From positions 283,477,736 to 283,541,735 of the forward strand of contig JBOZIK010000001.1 of NCBI GenBank assembly GCA_051453625.1: a stretch of DNA of 64,000 nt, written 5' to 3'. Positions 1 to 11,137 of the stretch are shown one piece after another; position 1 is the stretch's first letter; every line of letters begins with the position of its first letter. The position numbers and the translations under genes were made by a program. The stretch comes from Welwitschia mirabilis (Eukaryota; Gnetophyta; Gnetopsida; Welwitschiales). The notes below the pieces were generated by a model. The model had not been told where the DNA came from and searched no databases. It saw nothing but the letters and a program-made list of their open reading frames with translations.

Positions 1-3000
1 AGTGTGATACTTTATCTCACTTGATTATGCCTTATTTGATTACATGTTATCTTCTCTTTATTTTGATTGTTGCTCTTCCTCTTCTCCTTCCATACCTTTC
101 TTTTTCTTATTGCGTTAAAAAATCTTCCATTTTGTATCCTATTTTCCCACAAAATGTGCATTCCTCCTTCTTATCCCTTGTATTTACTATTTTTTTCTTA
201 TATTCCTTCTTGGAGTTCCTTTTCTTCTCATAGTAGGAACAGATGTTTTTTATCTTTGGACATCTACTTGGAGGGATGTCCTAATTTCCCATAGGCCCCA
301 CAGATGGCTGGTAAGTTTTCATACTTGACTTTTAGATTACATTATCCCCATTTGGAGTGAAACCTAATAGATTGAATCTACTTTGTTTTTTTAGCTTTAT
401 CCAAACGTAGAATCTAGTTAGCACTAATTGGGTTTACTTTATTATTATTATGTATAGCTTATTAATGTCCCCACATTATGAGGCTATCTTCGTAAGAAGA
501 TCTTCATCCTAGAATTCTACTAGAAATATAGGAATCCTTATCCAATCAATAATATCTGAGAAAGGTTTGAGTCTAATTATGCCTCCAGGTCCCATTTGGT
601 TAAGTGAGCCCTCTTACCCTAAAGAACCATAGGCCCCTAGGTATGACTTTGTATCTATCCTTTTCATTATTGAACTAAAAGAGAACTAGCTCATATGATA
701 AAGTAATAACTTGGACTTAAGTAATTTTTATCCACTTAGTGGCCACCTAGTTCCTAATTATATTTAATTTATACCTTGAACTAGAGGAAACAAATCTATT
801 CAAGAGGCTAAACTAATTTTTTTTATGATTTTTGCACATGCACCATTATTTATATCTAGGACCTTAGTACTCTTGTTTCTTGAGAACTTATCTTTCTCCA
901 TAGAAGGGTGAAGTCTCGAGATAAAAATTCCTAAAAATGACATAATGCAAAAACTTAATAAAATTGCTCTTTATCTAGACAAGCTCCTATCAAAACTAGA
1001 ACTGAAACCAGCCCCTTCATTCCGTAGTCCCTCTATGCCACCACCGCTATGCCCCTCCTCTAATCTACTTTTGCTCTTTGAAATTTCACCTAGTGCTATT
1101 TCAAACTAGGGTTTCTATAAACATATCTTAATCCTTAAGCATGTATTTTTAAAGGTTATATGAAGGGTTAATTAATATTTGTAATTAAAGGAATTAGATC
1201 TAAAGTAATTTTAGAAGGTCTAATCCAATATCTATTTAATCCCTTTATGAGGTGGTGTTGGAGCATCAAGTTGGTTTAATATCATTCTACCTAAGGAGTG
1301 AGTCTTACTAGAGAGATTGAGAGCTAAAACTTCAAAAATTTTCTTTTTTTCATTAATTATAATATTATTTTTATAACTAATAAATTTATTAGTTAAACAT
1401 AGGGGGAAAGTTATAAGGTTGGAATCATTTTGTGCATAAGGTATCATCTTTAGATAAAACTTCATAGTTCTATCTTCATTTATCTTAAAGGTTCTATTAT
1501 TGGTAATGTGAAGGAAAAAAGTTCTTTCAATTTACTTTATTTTAATTACTTGGTTCCCCTTCTGAAGATTAAATGTAAATGCTTTTGAGTATGTTAAATA
1601 AAGTAACATATGTGTTTTCCTTTTGTATGCATCACTGCTTAAATAAAATCATCCTATTAAAGTTTAAATTATTTTCTTAGGTAAATTATATACTAAAAAA
1701 TCATATTAGATAGGATTTTACACATTTTCCTAGGATGTTTTAAAAAAGTAAGGGTTATGTTTAAGCATGCATTCATCTTATTTATTACCTATAGCATATT
1801 TAGTAGTGTACCAAAATTATTTTTAAGCATGTCAAGTTAAACCAAGCCATGCTTATTATAGTTTAGGACCTAAAGTAGAACCAAATCATGTTTGAACAGC
1901 AGCTAGATATTGAGTTCAAATACTATTAATAGGATTTTCAATCTCCTCTTATAATACTTAATAACCATCTTAAGCCTATATGATGTATGTATTATAAAAA
2001 GTTTATGTTTAATTAACCATATACAACATATCTTTATGTAGCATAAGCTAGATAAAGATATTACAGATGAAAATATGATATATCTATTATTTGTAAATCA
2101 AAATTATTTATGATTGATAGATTCCAATTTCATAATAATTAATCAAATTGTATACTCATGCTTAATTTTACAAAATGCATATTATAAATAATTTCATTGA
2201 TAATTTAAAAATAGTAATTTATTGTTCAATAATTAAATAATACAAAGTACTTTTTAGGGATAATTTAAGTTGAGTTATTCACAAGCTACATAATGAAGTT
2301 ATACATGAATGATCTTTTTAACTATTTCATCCCTTAGATTTTATAAAAATATGGTTATATTTGCTATCTTTCAAACATTTATATAGTTGTATCATTCTTA
2401 TAATGACTATATTTTAGGCCCTTAAAAGAAGTAAAAAGCTAATAAAGCATAATTAACATCTTTGATGGTTAGATTTTAATCCTGAAAAACATTTGCTAAG
2501 ATTTTAGAATGTCATCTTTTTTCTAGGAGGTATGATAAGGGTAGACAAAACTTTTACATGAAAAAAAAAGTTCTTTAAGTCTTACTATTGCAATTAATAT
2601 GAGCCAAAGAATAGCTAAAGGACATACATTACTATGGTAACATACAAATTTTATTTGAGAAAAGATAATATTCCTATATTTATTTGGTTCTTGAATGTTG
2701 ATATATTATTTAATACAAAACTTAACCCCCCTCTAAAATGAAAGAATTATGTGTTTAAGATAAATATATATTACTTTATGCACTTTTTAGGTTGATATAT
2801 GTTTATATTTTCTACTAAACATGTAAACCTTTAAGGCATGAAGTTCGTAATAGATTATATGATAAATGCACAGTTTCTATCCTTTTTACCCATTAAACTT
2901 TATAAATTTCCTTTATATCAAAATGTAAATATATCTTTGTGAATATTATTTAATGAATATGTTCTAATTTATGACTTTGTTAAAAATTATCATAATTAAC

Positions 3001-3415
3001 AACATGTAAAAATTTTTTGTGCAAAATGAATCATGCAACATCAAAGTTTTTAAAAGATCAAATTATTAGGCTGAATAACACCATTATATATAAAGTTGAT
3101 GTCATTGTCCTTTTGTAAATGTGTGGATCCACTTTTAGTGTAATAAATATTAGATGCTAACTCATTCTTTCAGAGAGTGGATTTAATTTAAAAAAAAAAG
3201 AAAAATGAAAAGTAATGACATGAATTAACTTGATTAAACTTTATCATTGAGTAATCTCAATCTTGACTAGATGTAGTAAATCGATATTTAACATGACATA
3301 ACACCTTAACTCTAATGTTGTAAGAGGATAAATTATTCTATAGATTAGGGCATCTTATATTTTTTAGCTAATTATATCTTATCATCTCTTGTTTAGAATT
3401 CTTGTTTATCATATT
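1..3415. other. AT-rich noncoding DNA
   Basis: No coding region can be supported here. Open frames are short, AT-driven and without recognisable motifs. Positions 1000-1110 are locally GC-richer and could be a leader or promoter remnant, but nothing specific is recognisable. One possible internal exon at 234-310 is listed separately. Confidence 0.6.
234..310 (+). other. possible isolated internal exon
   Basis: A 77-base stretch is bounded by good plant splice signals: a long pyrimidine tract ending in TTCTTCTCATAG on the left and a consensus donor GTAAGT on the right. One frame is open throughout (25 codons after two leading bases) and would read ...FYLWTSTWRDVLISH.... No family is recognised. 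It may be chance, since AT-rich DNA supplies many pseudo-splice sites; no partner exon was found nearby. Confidence 0.2.
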
Positions 3416-3925
3416 GTGACATTCCCATTTACTTTTATAAAGTTAAGATTAAAAGGATTCAACAGTGATATGGGAATGTGATTTAAGAACAATAAAACTG
3501 AAAAATAATCACATCTTTATTAAAAATAAGCAAAGGCATCATGGACAAAAAGAAAATATGGGATTTATCTTTATTCTATAAGGACTTAAAAATGAAACTT
3601 AAGACTCTGTTATTGTTAAATTTAAGGTCTTACTACAATAACCTTGCTAGGTCATCTTACCTTTAAGGTCTAGTTTGTGGGATCACTAGGGGCTAGGCCA
3701 GCTTTTCAAGGACTCAGTATCCTTGTGCAAATCATATGCATATCCTTTACTTTTTTAAGAACCCCATTTAACATCGATGAAATGATACGATTCTTTGAAA
3801 TGATACCCTCACAAGGGTCATACACCTTGGAAATTTATTACATTATTAACTCTTTTGTTAACAAATTACAAATTTAATAAGAAATAATAATAGTTCATAG
3901 AAACGAGGTTTTGGAATTATCATAT
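3416..3925 (-). repeat. tentative 3' LTR of the chromovirus
   Basis: Minus-strand reading has a purine run (AAAGGAGGGAAA, near 3928-3940) just upstream, as expected of a polypurine tract. The plus-strand edge TGTGACATTCCC at 3416 corresponds to a minus-strand LTR end in ...CA. The edge at 8395 (TGTGATATTAC) is similar, and a block near 3575 resembles one near 8510. Overall identity between the proposed LTRs is low by eye, so the boundaries are a hypothesis. Confidence 0.35.
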
Positions 3926-4049
3926 ATTTCCCTCCTTTAGCTTACAATTCATCCTCAAACTACTCTTCTTCCATGGAAACATCTTGTTATTGGGTTTATT
4001 TAGCTTTGAAGTCCTCATCCTTATCATGTTCATCTACATTTATTAAGAG

Positions 4050-4500
4050 TTTGTTAATTTAATAATTACTCACAAATAAATTTTGATTATTTTTTGTTGT
4101 AAATTATTTGTTTTTTCAAATAAATTAATTGTAATGAGACCATTTAATTAAAACTACTTTTAGGGTTTTTCCTCTTTGTTTCTTTTATTTGCACTTTTTA
4201 ATGTCAACTAGTTTTAATATAAAAGTGAGATTCGATCTTATTGGAATTTTCATCTAATCGATAATATAATCATCATAATTTCCTAAGTGATATGGTTTAA
4301 GAAGGCTGACATGAAATACTAGGTAAACATGAGATCATTCTTTTAGAATGTTAAGTTTGTATTCTAAATTACTTATTCTTTAGATAATATGAAAAGATCC
4401 ACAAAACCAAAGTGCTAATTTATCATATTTTCCTAGTTCAAGGCTAGTTGTTCATGCTTAACTCTTAGTAATATTTGGTCATTAACTTAGAAGCTATTAT
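4050..4500 (-). pseudogene. integrase C-terminal and chromodomain-like end
   Basis: Translation of the minus strand gives the conserved Ty3 integrase C-terminal signature around VFHVSLLKPY, preceded by a segment like the family's KL.P.F.GPF..L.RI..V.YKL. Further downstream a stretch reading ...VVLIKWSHY... is compatible with the chromodomain core (V.VKW). The order is right for a chromovirus. Several stops are present. The chromodomain part is weaker than the VFHVSLLKPY block. Confidence 0.65.
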
Positions 4501-4559
4501 GGGAATGTCTTTTGTTAGATTATTTCTTGCACCTATCTTATGTACCTCATAATTATTTT

Positions 4560-5130
4560 TGCACTTTTTAAATTATTTATTTTATTTTCTAAATTTCTTC
4601 TTTTTATCCTTTATATCTTTGTGTTGGATTTGTTCAACTTATGAATGTTGTGTAGTTTCTTATATACATTACCTCAAATGGAGAGCACTTAGTTGAGGCT
4701 TGATAACACTAGTTATAAAAATTTTTTACTAAATGAAGGTAATCCTTCCATCTTCCTAATTTGCCTACCACGTAACATCTCAAGATGTCTTCCAAGATGC
4801 AATTAATCCATCTTATTTGCCTATATATTTTTAAATGGAATGTTATATTAAAAATCACATGAGTACTTAATTTTTTAAAGAATTCTCATAAAAAATTATA
4901 TATAGATTTTGAATGTTTATTAGAAATACTAATTTTAGAAACTTACTATAAACAAAATACTTCCTTAATAAACTAATTGACAATTTCTTTTATAGTTACT
5001 ATTGTCTTGATTTGAATGAAGTGTGCCATCTTGGTTAGCTGATCTACAAATACAAATATAATTCATATTATTTGACCTTCTTTAGAAAACTTGTGATAAA
5101 GTCCTTCATTATTTCTTTCCATTTCTAGGA
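4560..5130 (-). pseudogene. Ty3 integrase catalytic core, decayed
   Basis: The minus strand near 5040-4960 reads VFVDQLTKMAHFIQIKT, matching the plant Ty3 integrase core (V.VDRLTK.AHFIP.K) with the first catalytic aspartate kept. The second aspartate region (family I.SDRDP.F) has changed to ISNKH, so a key residue is lost. Stops interrupt the frame. It lies downstream of RNase H, as expected in Ty3 elements. Confidence 0.75.
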
Positions 5131-5479
5131 TGGTACACCTATGGGTTTTAGAAATCCTATTGACTTTTTTAATTCCAACTTGATGGCTTGATATACAAGG
5201 AATTCTTTGATAAAATTTTTAACCTAAAACTTCATTATAGGCTAATAATAGTACTTTCTTAGAGTGATATATGTTTTTGTAAATCCTATCTAGATACAGA
5301 ACTTTGTATTCTTTTCTAAGTAACTAAGAATGCCAAGGTATAATATGAATACAAACTTGATTTCTTCTCATTAATATCTCATCTAAAGTTAAGTAATATA
5401 GAAATACTTCATGATTTTTCCTAAGTTTGCTCCAAATTTCTTTGAATACATCATCTTATAATACTTGATCTTTGATCTC

Positions 5480-5930
5480 TTTTACTATTTTGGAATCAAC
5501 TATGCACTAGATATAACTAAGAGCATCTATAACTTTGTTTTCTTTGCTAGGCATTAACTGAAGGTCAAAATCATATTTAGTCAGTAATTCCACCCACTAT
5601 CATTGTTTTATATTTAAAAGATGCTATTTCCACAAAAATTTTAAACTTTTATGATTAGTATTTAATTAAAATTTGCCTTCTAAAAGATACAGTCTTTAAC
5701 TTTTAAGGCATGAGTAATTACTAGTAGTTCCAAATCATGAATGAAGTAATTGTGTTCATGTTTGCTTAACTTGCATGAGTCATAGGTAATCACTCTTCCA
5801 TATTGCATTAATACTACACTATTTCTTCTTCACAAGCATCTGTTACTAGGAGGAACTCTTTATCCATCTCTAAAATCTTCAAGACTAGGGTTGAGGTTAA
5901 TAAGAGTTTAATTCTAAGAAATGCTTTCTA
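5480..5930 (-). pseudogene. retroelement RNase H domain, decayed
   Basis: Minus-strand translation includes the RNase H run VLMQYGRVITYDS, then HEHNYFIHDLELLVITHALK (family HE.NYP.HDLEL.A.V.ALK), and near 5590-5500 the C-terminal block ELLTKYDFDLQLMPSKEN followed by DALS (family G.ANVVADALSR). It joins the reverse transcriptase upstream and the integrase downstream in the standard Ty3 order. A frameshift and stops make it inactive. Confidence 0.75.
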
Positions 5931-6093
5931 CATATTTCATTAAAGTGAAAATGGTACCTTTTATTTTGTCAAATCTCTTATTAGACTTATAAGTTTTGAG
6001 AAGTATTAGATGAAATACTTGTAAAATCCTAGAAATACCAAAGAAACGTTTTAATTTAGTGGGGGTTTTTAGTTTAGGCCACTCCCTTCCAAC

Positions 6094-6670
6094 TTACACC
6101 TTGCTCAAGTTAGTTTTTATTTCTTCTTTAGATGTGACATGTCCCAAGTAATGAATTAAATTTTTAAAGAACTCATATTTGCTTAACCTAGTTATTAAAA
6201 CATTTTCTTTAAATAGCTGTAAAACTAATTTTAGATGTTTAATATTGTCATTCCTACTTTTGGAATAGTTTAAAATATCATCTATAAGAACAATAATAAA
6301 CTGATATAAACAAGGATAGAAAATATTCTTCATCATTGTCATAAATGTACCAAGAGCATTTATACAACCAAAAGGCATAAATGTGAATTTAAAATAATCA
6401 TATCTGGTTCTAAATACCATTTTTAAAATGTCTTCTTCTTTTATACAAATTTGATAATAGCCTAACTTCAAATCAAATTTGATGAAATATCTTATTCCCT
6501 ATAGCTAGTCAAAAAGGTTGTTAATTTGAGGTAAGGAAGATTTATTTTTAATTGTTACATTTTTCAACTAGTGATAATCTCTCCAAAGCAAAAAAGATCC
6601 ATCTTTCCTCTTGATAAATAATACTAGAACTTTTCAAGATGATATAATGGGCCTAGTTTTTTCTTCATTT
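6094..6670 (-). pseudogene. Ty3 reverse transcriptase, decayed
   Basis: One minus-strand frame carries the RT fingers and palm. Near 6640 it reads VLFIKRKDGSF (family PV.FV.KKDGS.R), then LGYYQICIKEEDILK, MPFGCINA (family MPFGLTNAP), and VLIDDILNYSKS, the catalytic block with its two aspartates. The last 125 codons (6471-6094) are stop-free; upstream the same frame has a few stops. The catalytic pair survives, but substitutions in conserved residues and the broken polyprotein argue against activity. Family assignment to Ty3 is firm from the IDDIL and SK..EEH-like spacing. Confidence 0.85.
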
Positions 6671-6899
6671 TCCAATTATTGAATCTACAAGTTTTAGTTT
6701 ATTGAGTTCAAGGGCCAAAATCCTATAAGGTTCTTAAGAGATAGGTTGTGCTTTTAGTATAAGATTAATTTCATGTTTAAGTTTTCTCTTTTATGGTAAC
6801 TAAATCTTATCTTTAAATACTTTCTTAAATTTATATAATTCAGCTAGCAATTGTGCTTCATCTTTTTTTGTCACCATGGCATACAATAACTGAGTTATC

Positions 6900-8290
6900 T
6901 TTATGGCTTTCTTTATCTCTCTATTCATCATTAATAGAATTTGTTTCCTTATCTTCTATTCTTTTAAGACCTAGCCTCTAGATGGAGTGGGAATAATGAT
7001 GGTTCCTTCTCTATATGATGCTTTAACATCATACTTATTTAGAAAAAATGTTCTAAATATTTCATCATATTTTTTAATATCAAATGCATAAAATTTACTA
7101 GTAGGCTAAAAATCATTAATTATAAAGATTAGATATGTACAGTGACTTGATTGTGTAATTATCTTCACACTTCTATCCTAAACATTAGTTCCTTAATAAT
7201 TTTATCTTAAAAATGAGTTGGAATTTTAGGGCAAATAAAATTCTCACTGCCACTACTATTAATGATACATAAAATATGTTGATTTTATAAAAATCATTTA
7301 AGATATATTATACAAAACTAGTTTCATACAAAATCTATTTGAATTATATTAAAAAAATCTCTTTCTTGTTTGTGGCTATCCTTGTGCTATACTCAGCTGG
7401 ATGTGATTTGTGTCCTACTTCTTCTTGGAATACTTCTTGATTATGTGACCCTCCCTTCTATAGTATTGTAAATTCATACTACACTATTTACAATAGTAAG
7501 TGAGAATTAAAATTAAGTATCTTATGGTCTCATTTTTTAGGTAACCATAATTTCCATTCAAGTATCCATTAGAGATCATTGTTCGACCTCCAACATTTAG
7601 TCTTTCTGTGTGCTTCCTATGGAGATCTTGGTTTTAATGAACATATGAGATTTCACAATTAAGATGGAAAATTACTAATAAAATCAAGCTCTTCTAGAGC
7701 TCACTGTGTTTGGAATTTTGCTAACTTTTGGAATTCCTTTCAATGTTTATCAAGACTCTTCCTTCTTAGTATTAGATATTTAAATAATACCTTTCTATCT
7801 TTAATGAAGTAATTAGAAATGAAAGTATTTTTTAGTTACTCTATAAAATCTATTCATTTAATCCAATCATTTCTTATTGCACTAAGGCAACTTCATCAAG
7901 CTACAATATTGTCTATAATAAAAATTATCATGTATCTGTTATGTAAATTATTTTAAAAATTCTTTAATCTATAATGGTTATCAATATATTGTAATAATTC
8001 TAGTAGCTCATCATGAGATCTTAGAGAATTAACATACATGTGAATTAGAACTTTATTTACATATTCTTGCATGCCACAGTATTCCATAATTTTGTATTTA
8101 GTGGCTTAAGGTGAATTATGAATATAACATTATTGTACTTGCTTATTGATTTCATTTACTGTTTATTATTTAGAAGATTATTTTTTAGGATTTGTATCTT
8201 TAATTTTGTGCTTGAAGAGATTATTAGACTTATGTCTAAACTTATCTAATTGAATATTCCCATCATTATCCTTTGAGTGCTATGAGGATA
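6900..8290 (-). pseudogene. Ty3 gag and protease region, heavily decayed
   Basis: Around 7500-7390 the minus strand reads CSMNLQYYRREGHIIKKYSKKK, which looks like a degenerate CCHC zinc knuckle and its basic tail. Around 7930-7770 there is a gag-like helical region. The protease would lie at about 7250-6900, but I could not place its DSG/DTG motif. Identification rests on position between the primer-binding-like site and the RT plus the degenerate knuckle. Confidence 0.45.
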
Positions 8291-8375
8291 GAGTTAAGTT
8301 GTAATGTCCATGTTTCATGCTCAAATAGTCTAATCATACATAGGTATAAAACAATAATTCTACCAAAATTTAGTA

Positions 8376-8396
8376 CTTACATTGATACCAAAAATG
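8376..8396 (-). other. primer-binding-like site
   Basis: The minus strand reads TTTTTGGTATCAATG directly after a CACA end. This resembles the initiator-methionine tRNA primer site of plant retroelements (TGGTATCAGAGC). It sits at the 5' side of the chromovirus gag, where it should be. Confidence 0.4.
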
Positions 8397-8910
8397 TGAT
8401 ATTACAATTATCATATTTTCGATTTAAATAAAATTATTAAGAATAAGATTATGATACTTCCTAAGGGAGCTCTTCCTTAACCTTAGGATAAGTAATATTT
8501 CTATAAGGAAATGATAAGAAGAAATTAGACACCACTATTAAATCATTTGCTTAAAGCCTTTTCATTTAAATTAATACCAATAATATTAGTAAAGGATATG
8601 TCCATACTACAATTAATGGAAAATTCTTCTTATTCAAGCAATACAATATCTATTATGATATGATTCTTATCCATAATATTTATTTAACTTTGATTCCCAC
8701 CTATACATCACATGTTGGTGATGTGGCCTAATTTGGGTTTCATGTCATAACCATCTAAACATCAGAGTTAGTGATGTGTCATCTTGTGTAGATGGTATTT
8801 ATTGCATAAGATAGGATAATCCACTTTAAAAAGTAGATTCATAGGAAAATAATAGAGATGTAGCGATGATTTTATCTAACCCACTAAGGAGGCATCATTT
8901 GTTATGCTTT

Positions 8911-9184
8911 TTATAAATGTTAAAAAATAAATCCTAGTTAATGACATCTAAGCTAAACCAATAAAGACTGATGACAGGTGTGGTTTTGGGTCTAGCAATT
9001 GGTGTAAGGAAAGAATCTACAAGGGTGTCTATGAAAAAGAAAAAGAGGGAACATAGACTACTAACAAATCACATGTGGGAGAGGGGAAAATGTGGTTGTT
9101 AGTAAGTTGTCATAAGGCCATCCTTTACTACATACATCTTAGAGAATACACAGGAGGGGAGAAGGATGTGTAGAAAGTATAGAA
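8911..9184. other. noncoding, possible copia LTR downstream part
   Basis: No coding potential. The purine-rich stretch up to 9180 may be the rest of the LTR whose better-conserved part is at 9185-9425. This is inferred from continuity only. Confidence 0.3.
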
Positions 9185-9425
9185 AATGACCCCTCTAACT
9201 AGATTAGATATATATTTCATATACATCTAATATTTGGCTAAGAAATATCAATTTGTACTACCCTTCAGATAAGGGAACAAGCATTACCCTAACTACATTT
9301 CTACTGCCTATTGAACGAGGGTATAAGCATTAATCTAAAAACATTTTTCCTACATATTGGTATTGACTTGGTCACACTTAAAGTTGACTTTAACTTCTAT
9401 CAACGTTGTCTTTAATCATATGGTC
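9185..9425 (-). repeat. copia LTR fragment, left inverted arm
   Basis: This block recurs inverted at 9545-9775, in the same orientation at 39190-39440, and more diverged at 15740-15930 next to a copia gag. Shared marks are TAGATATATATTTCATATAC, ATATCAATTTGTAC and GGGTATAAGCATTAA. The link to the copia at 13.7-15.9 kb identifies it as LTR sequence. The family LTR contains an internal near-duplicate of about 50 bases around TTAATGCTTRTACCC. Confidence 0.6.
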
Positions 9426-9544
9426 AATGTTAACTTTGATCATATGGTTAATCTTGGCTGAGAACAATGTATTACCTTTTGATGAATGGTCAATGTTAGC
9501 CGAGAACGAGGCATTATCTTTTGATGAATGGTTAATACTAAATA
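9426..9544. repeat. tandem 43-base repeat in the loop
   Basis: Between the two inverted LTR arms lie two copies of a unit of about 43 bases, each ending in CTTTTGATGAATGG. The first is near 9440-9485 and the second near 9486-9530. On the minus strand this yields a short repetitive open frame (9390-9575), which is a by-product of the repeat and not a gene. Confidence 0.65.
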
Positions 9545-9775
9545 TATGATCAGAATCAACATTGATAAAAGTCAAAGTTAACTTTGAGTGTAGTTAAAGT
9601 AAAACCCAATGTGTAGGAAACATGTGCTTAGGTTAATGCTTATATTCTCATTCAATAGATAGTGAAAATGCAATTAGGTTAATGCTTGTACCCTAGTCCG
9701 AAAGGCAGTAAAATTTGATATCTCTCAGTCAAATATTAGATGTATAAGAAATATATATGTAAGCTAGTGATCACT
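9545..9775 (+). repeat. copia LTR fragment, right inverted arm
   Basis: Reverse complement of 9185-9425 at roughly 80-85% by eye. It includes TTAGGTTAATGCTTATA and ATTAGATGTATAAGAAATAT. Together the arms can form a long stem. Either two LTR copies inserted head to head or an inversion occurred. Confidence 0.6.
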
Positions 9776-10284
9776 TGCCACTGATTATTATAAGTGCATT
9801 AATTATCCAGTCTTTTATCGAATCAATTTCATGAGTCATAATTTCTTTAATTAGAAATGCTTTTATGGACATGGCTTCATTTTTATTTATAATTATTATT
9901 ACTAATCATGCTATTTAAATAAATAATCTTAATGTTGGAAATAATTGGTAACGATTTAAGTATCTTAGAATATCTCTTTTCTATATTAGAATGTAAAAAT
10001 GCGTGAACTAAAAAAGATAATAATGTAGGGAAGGAAGTGCTTATATAGTTTATCAAAAGGCCAAGTATCATTTTTTTTTTTTTACAATGAATCTAATAAA
10101 GTATAATATACACATTTAAATATTACAATCAAGTAATAAAAGATAATATGGGCATTTCACATAGCTAAATTAGTAATATTTAATTATAAGAAAAAAATAA
10201 TAATTCATGTTATATCATTTGATACAAATGTACATCATAGATGAACTAGCACATTATTACAATAACGATGTGTTTTAGACTTTT
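9776..10284. other. AT-rich noncoding DNA
   Basis: No supported gene or repeat family. It contains a poly-T run near 10071-10083. Confidence 0.5.
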
Positions 10285-10985
10285 AAGCTTGTTAAACTTT
10301 ACTCTTCTTGAATCTGCTTTTCTAAGTCAGAACTCTTGGATAATTTTCTATATCTCTGTTAAGAGAAGAGATGTAATATCTTTAATGATTCTATTAACTT
10401 CACTTGAGAAAGGGCCACAAAAGTTAATCCTGGGATTTCCTTGAGACCAATGTCTATATATGATTTACTAAGGATCATCCTGTATGATTTAGGATATGTT
10501 AATGCCCAAGTGAGTTTGAAAGGTAGTTATCTCTAGAGAACAGGATGATAGGAATTGTATTTGGACTTGATTCATCGAAAGGAACTCTAATGTAGGTATA
10601 GAAGTCAACCATGATATATATTGAAAGATCAAGTGGATTATTTTCTAGGAAATAAACTATTGATTTAACAACACCCATAGACCCATTTACTAATCTAGCT
10701 TCAGGCCATATGTTCATAATTAACATGACCTTAGCCCCTTGACAAATAAGAAGCTCTGTTTCCATATCATCATTAGCATCATCATATCTAATTAAATCTC
10801 CTATCTTGTCTACTATACATCATGCAATGGGTGATTGCATTTAAAGCAAGCACTTTCTATTATAAGAGGAAACCATATCATTCATGGTAAATAGATAAAT
10901 TAAATCTTCGAAATCATGCATTCATTGGATGTGGAAGGATGTTCAGATCTCATCATTAGAAACTTCATGTTATTATTGATTTTTT
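10285..10985 (-). pseudogene. PIF1-like DNA helicase, C-terminal fragment
   Basis: The family unwinds DNA using ATP. Only the C-terminal part of the helicase core is present. The minus strand first carries a stretch with DFEDLIYLFTMNDMV and SPIA (about 10960-10830), then 88 stop-free codons (10765-10499) with LLICQGAKVMLIMNIW and ARLVNGSMGVVKSIVY, the conserved block that follows the helicase fingers. A frameshift near 10515 leads to LPFKLTWALTYPKSY, KEIPGLTFVALSQVK and a charged tail, the equivalent of the family's WA.TIHKSQG and TFVALSR motifs VI region. The glutamine-glycine of KSQG is not conserved. The NIW..A.LVNG form is that of plant PIF1-like genes and not the LCNGTRL form typical of Helitron helicases. 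The Walker A half is missing. Neighbouring Ty3 gag lies upstream on the same strand. Confidence 0.85.
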
Positions 10986-11137
10986 CTTCATTTTTTACAA
11001 TTCTTCTATTGAATATCTAAGTGGATAACACTAATTTAGTTGAATATTTAAGGTGCTTAGTTGAAAGTTAGAATTATTTGGTTGGAAGTTTGAGTTACTG
11101 ATTTTGTTCTAAAAAGGTTTCAAATTTAATTGCCCAC

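Larger units (their letters stand above)
3416..8910 (-). mobile_element. decayed Ty3/gypsy chromovirus
   Basis: On the minus strand the order is gag, zinc-knuckle-like region, protease region, reverse transcriptase, RNase H, integrase core, and integrase C-terminus with a chromodomain-like tail. This is the Ty3 order, and the C-terminal tail points to a chromovirus (Del/Tekay-like). Stops and frameshifts occur in every domain, so it cannot encode an active polyprotein. The outer ends are tentative: a primer-binding-like site near 8380 and a polypurine-like tract near 3930 suggest LTRs outside them, but the two LTRs align only weakly, which implies great age or rearrangement. Confidence 0.75.

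Noticed and set aside
21-294. Hydrophobic plus-strand frames at the left end
   Set aside because: They arise from pyrimidine-rich DNA that looks like an intron 3' end; no protein family fits.
1232-1465. Minus-strand 77-codon frame
   Set aside because: No motif, no homologous neighbour; typical of AT-rich chance frames.
6094-8400. Endogenous pararetrovirus instead of Ty3 element
   Set aside because: RT is followed by RNase H, integrase core and the VFHVSLLKPY C-terminal block, which pararetroviruses lack.
9390-9575. Repetitive 61-codon minus-strand protein
   Set aside because: Explained by the 43-base tandem repeat and LTR arms; no start context or family.
10285-10985. Helitron assignment for the helicase
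   Set aside because: No Rep domain, no CTAG-plus-hairpin end, and the LVNG block differs from the LCNGTRL form of Helitron helicases.
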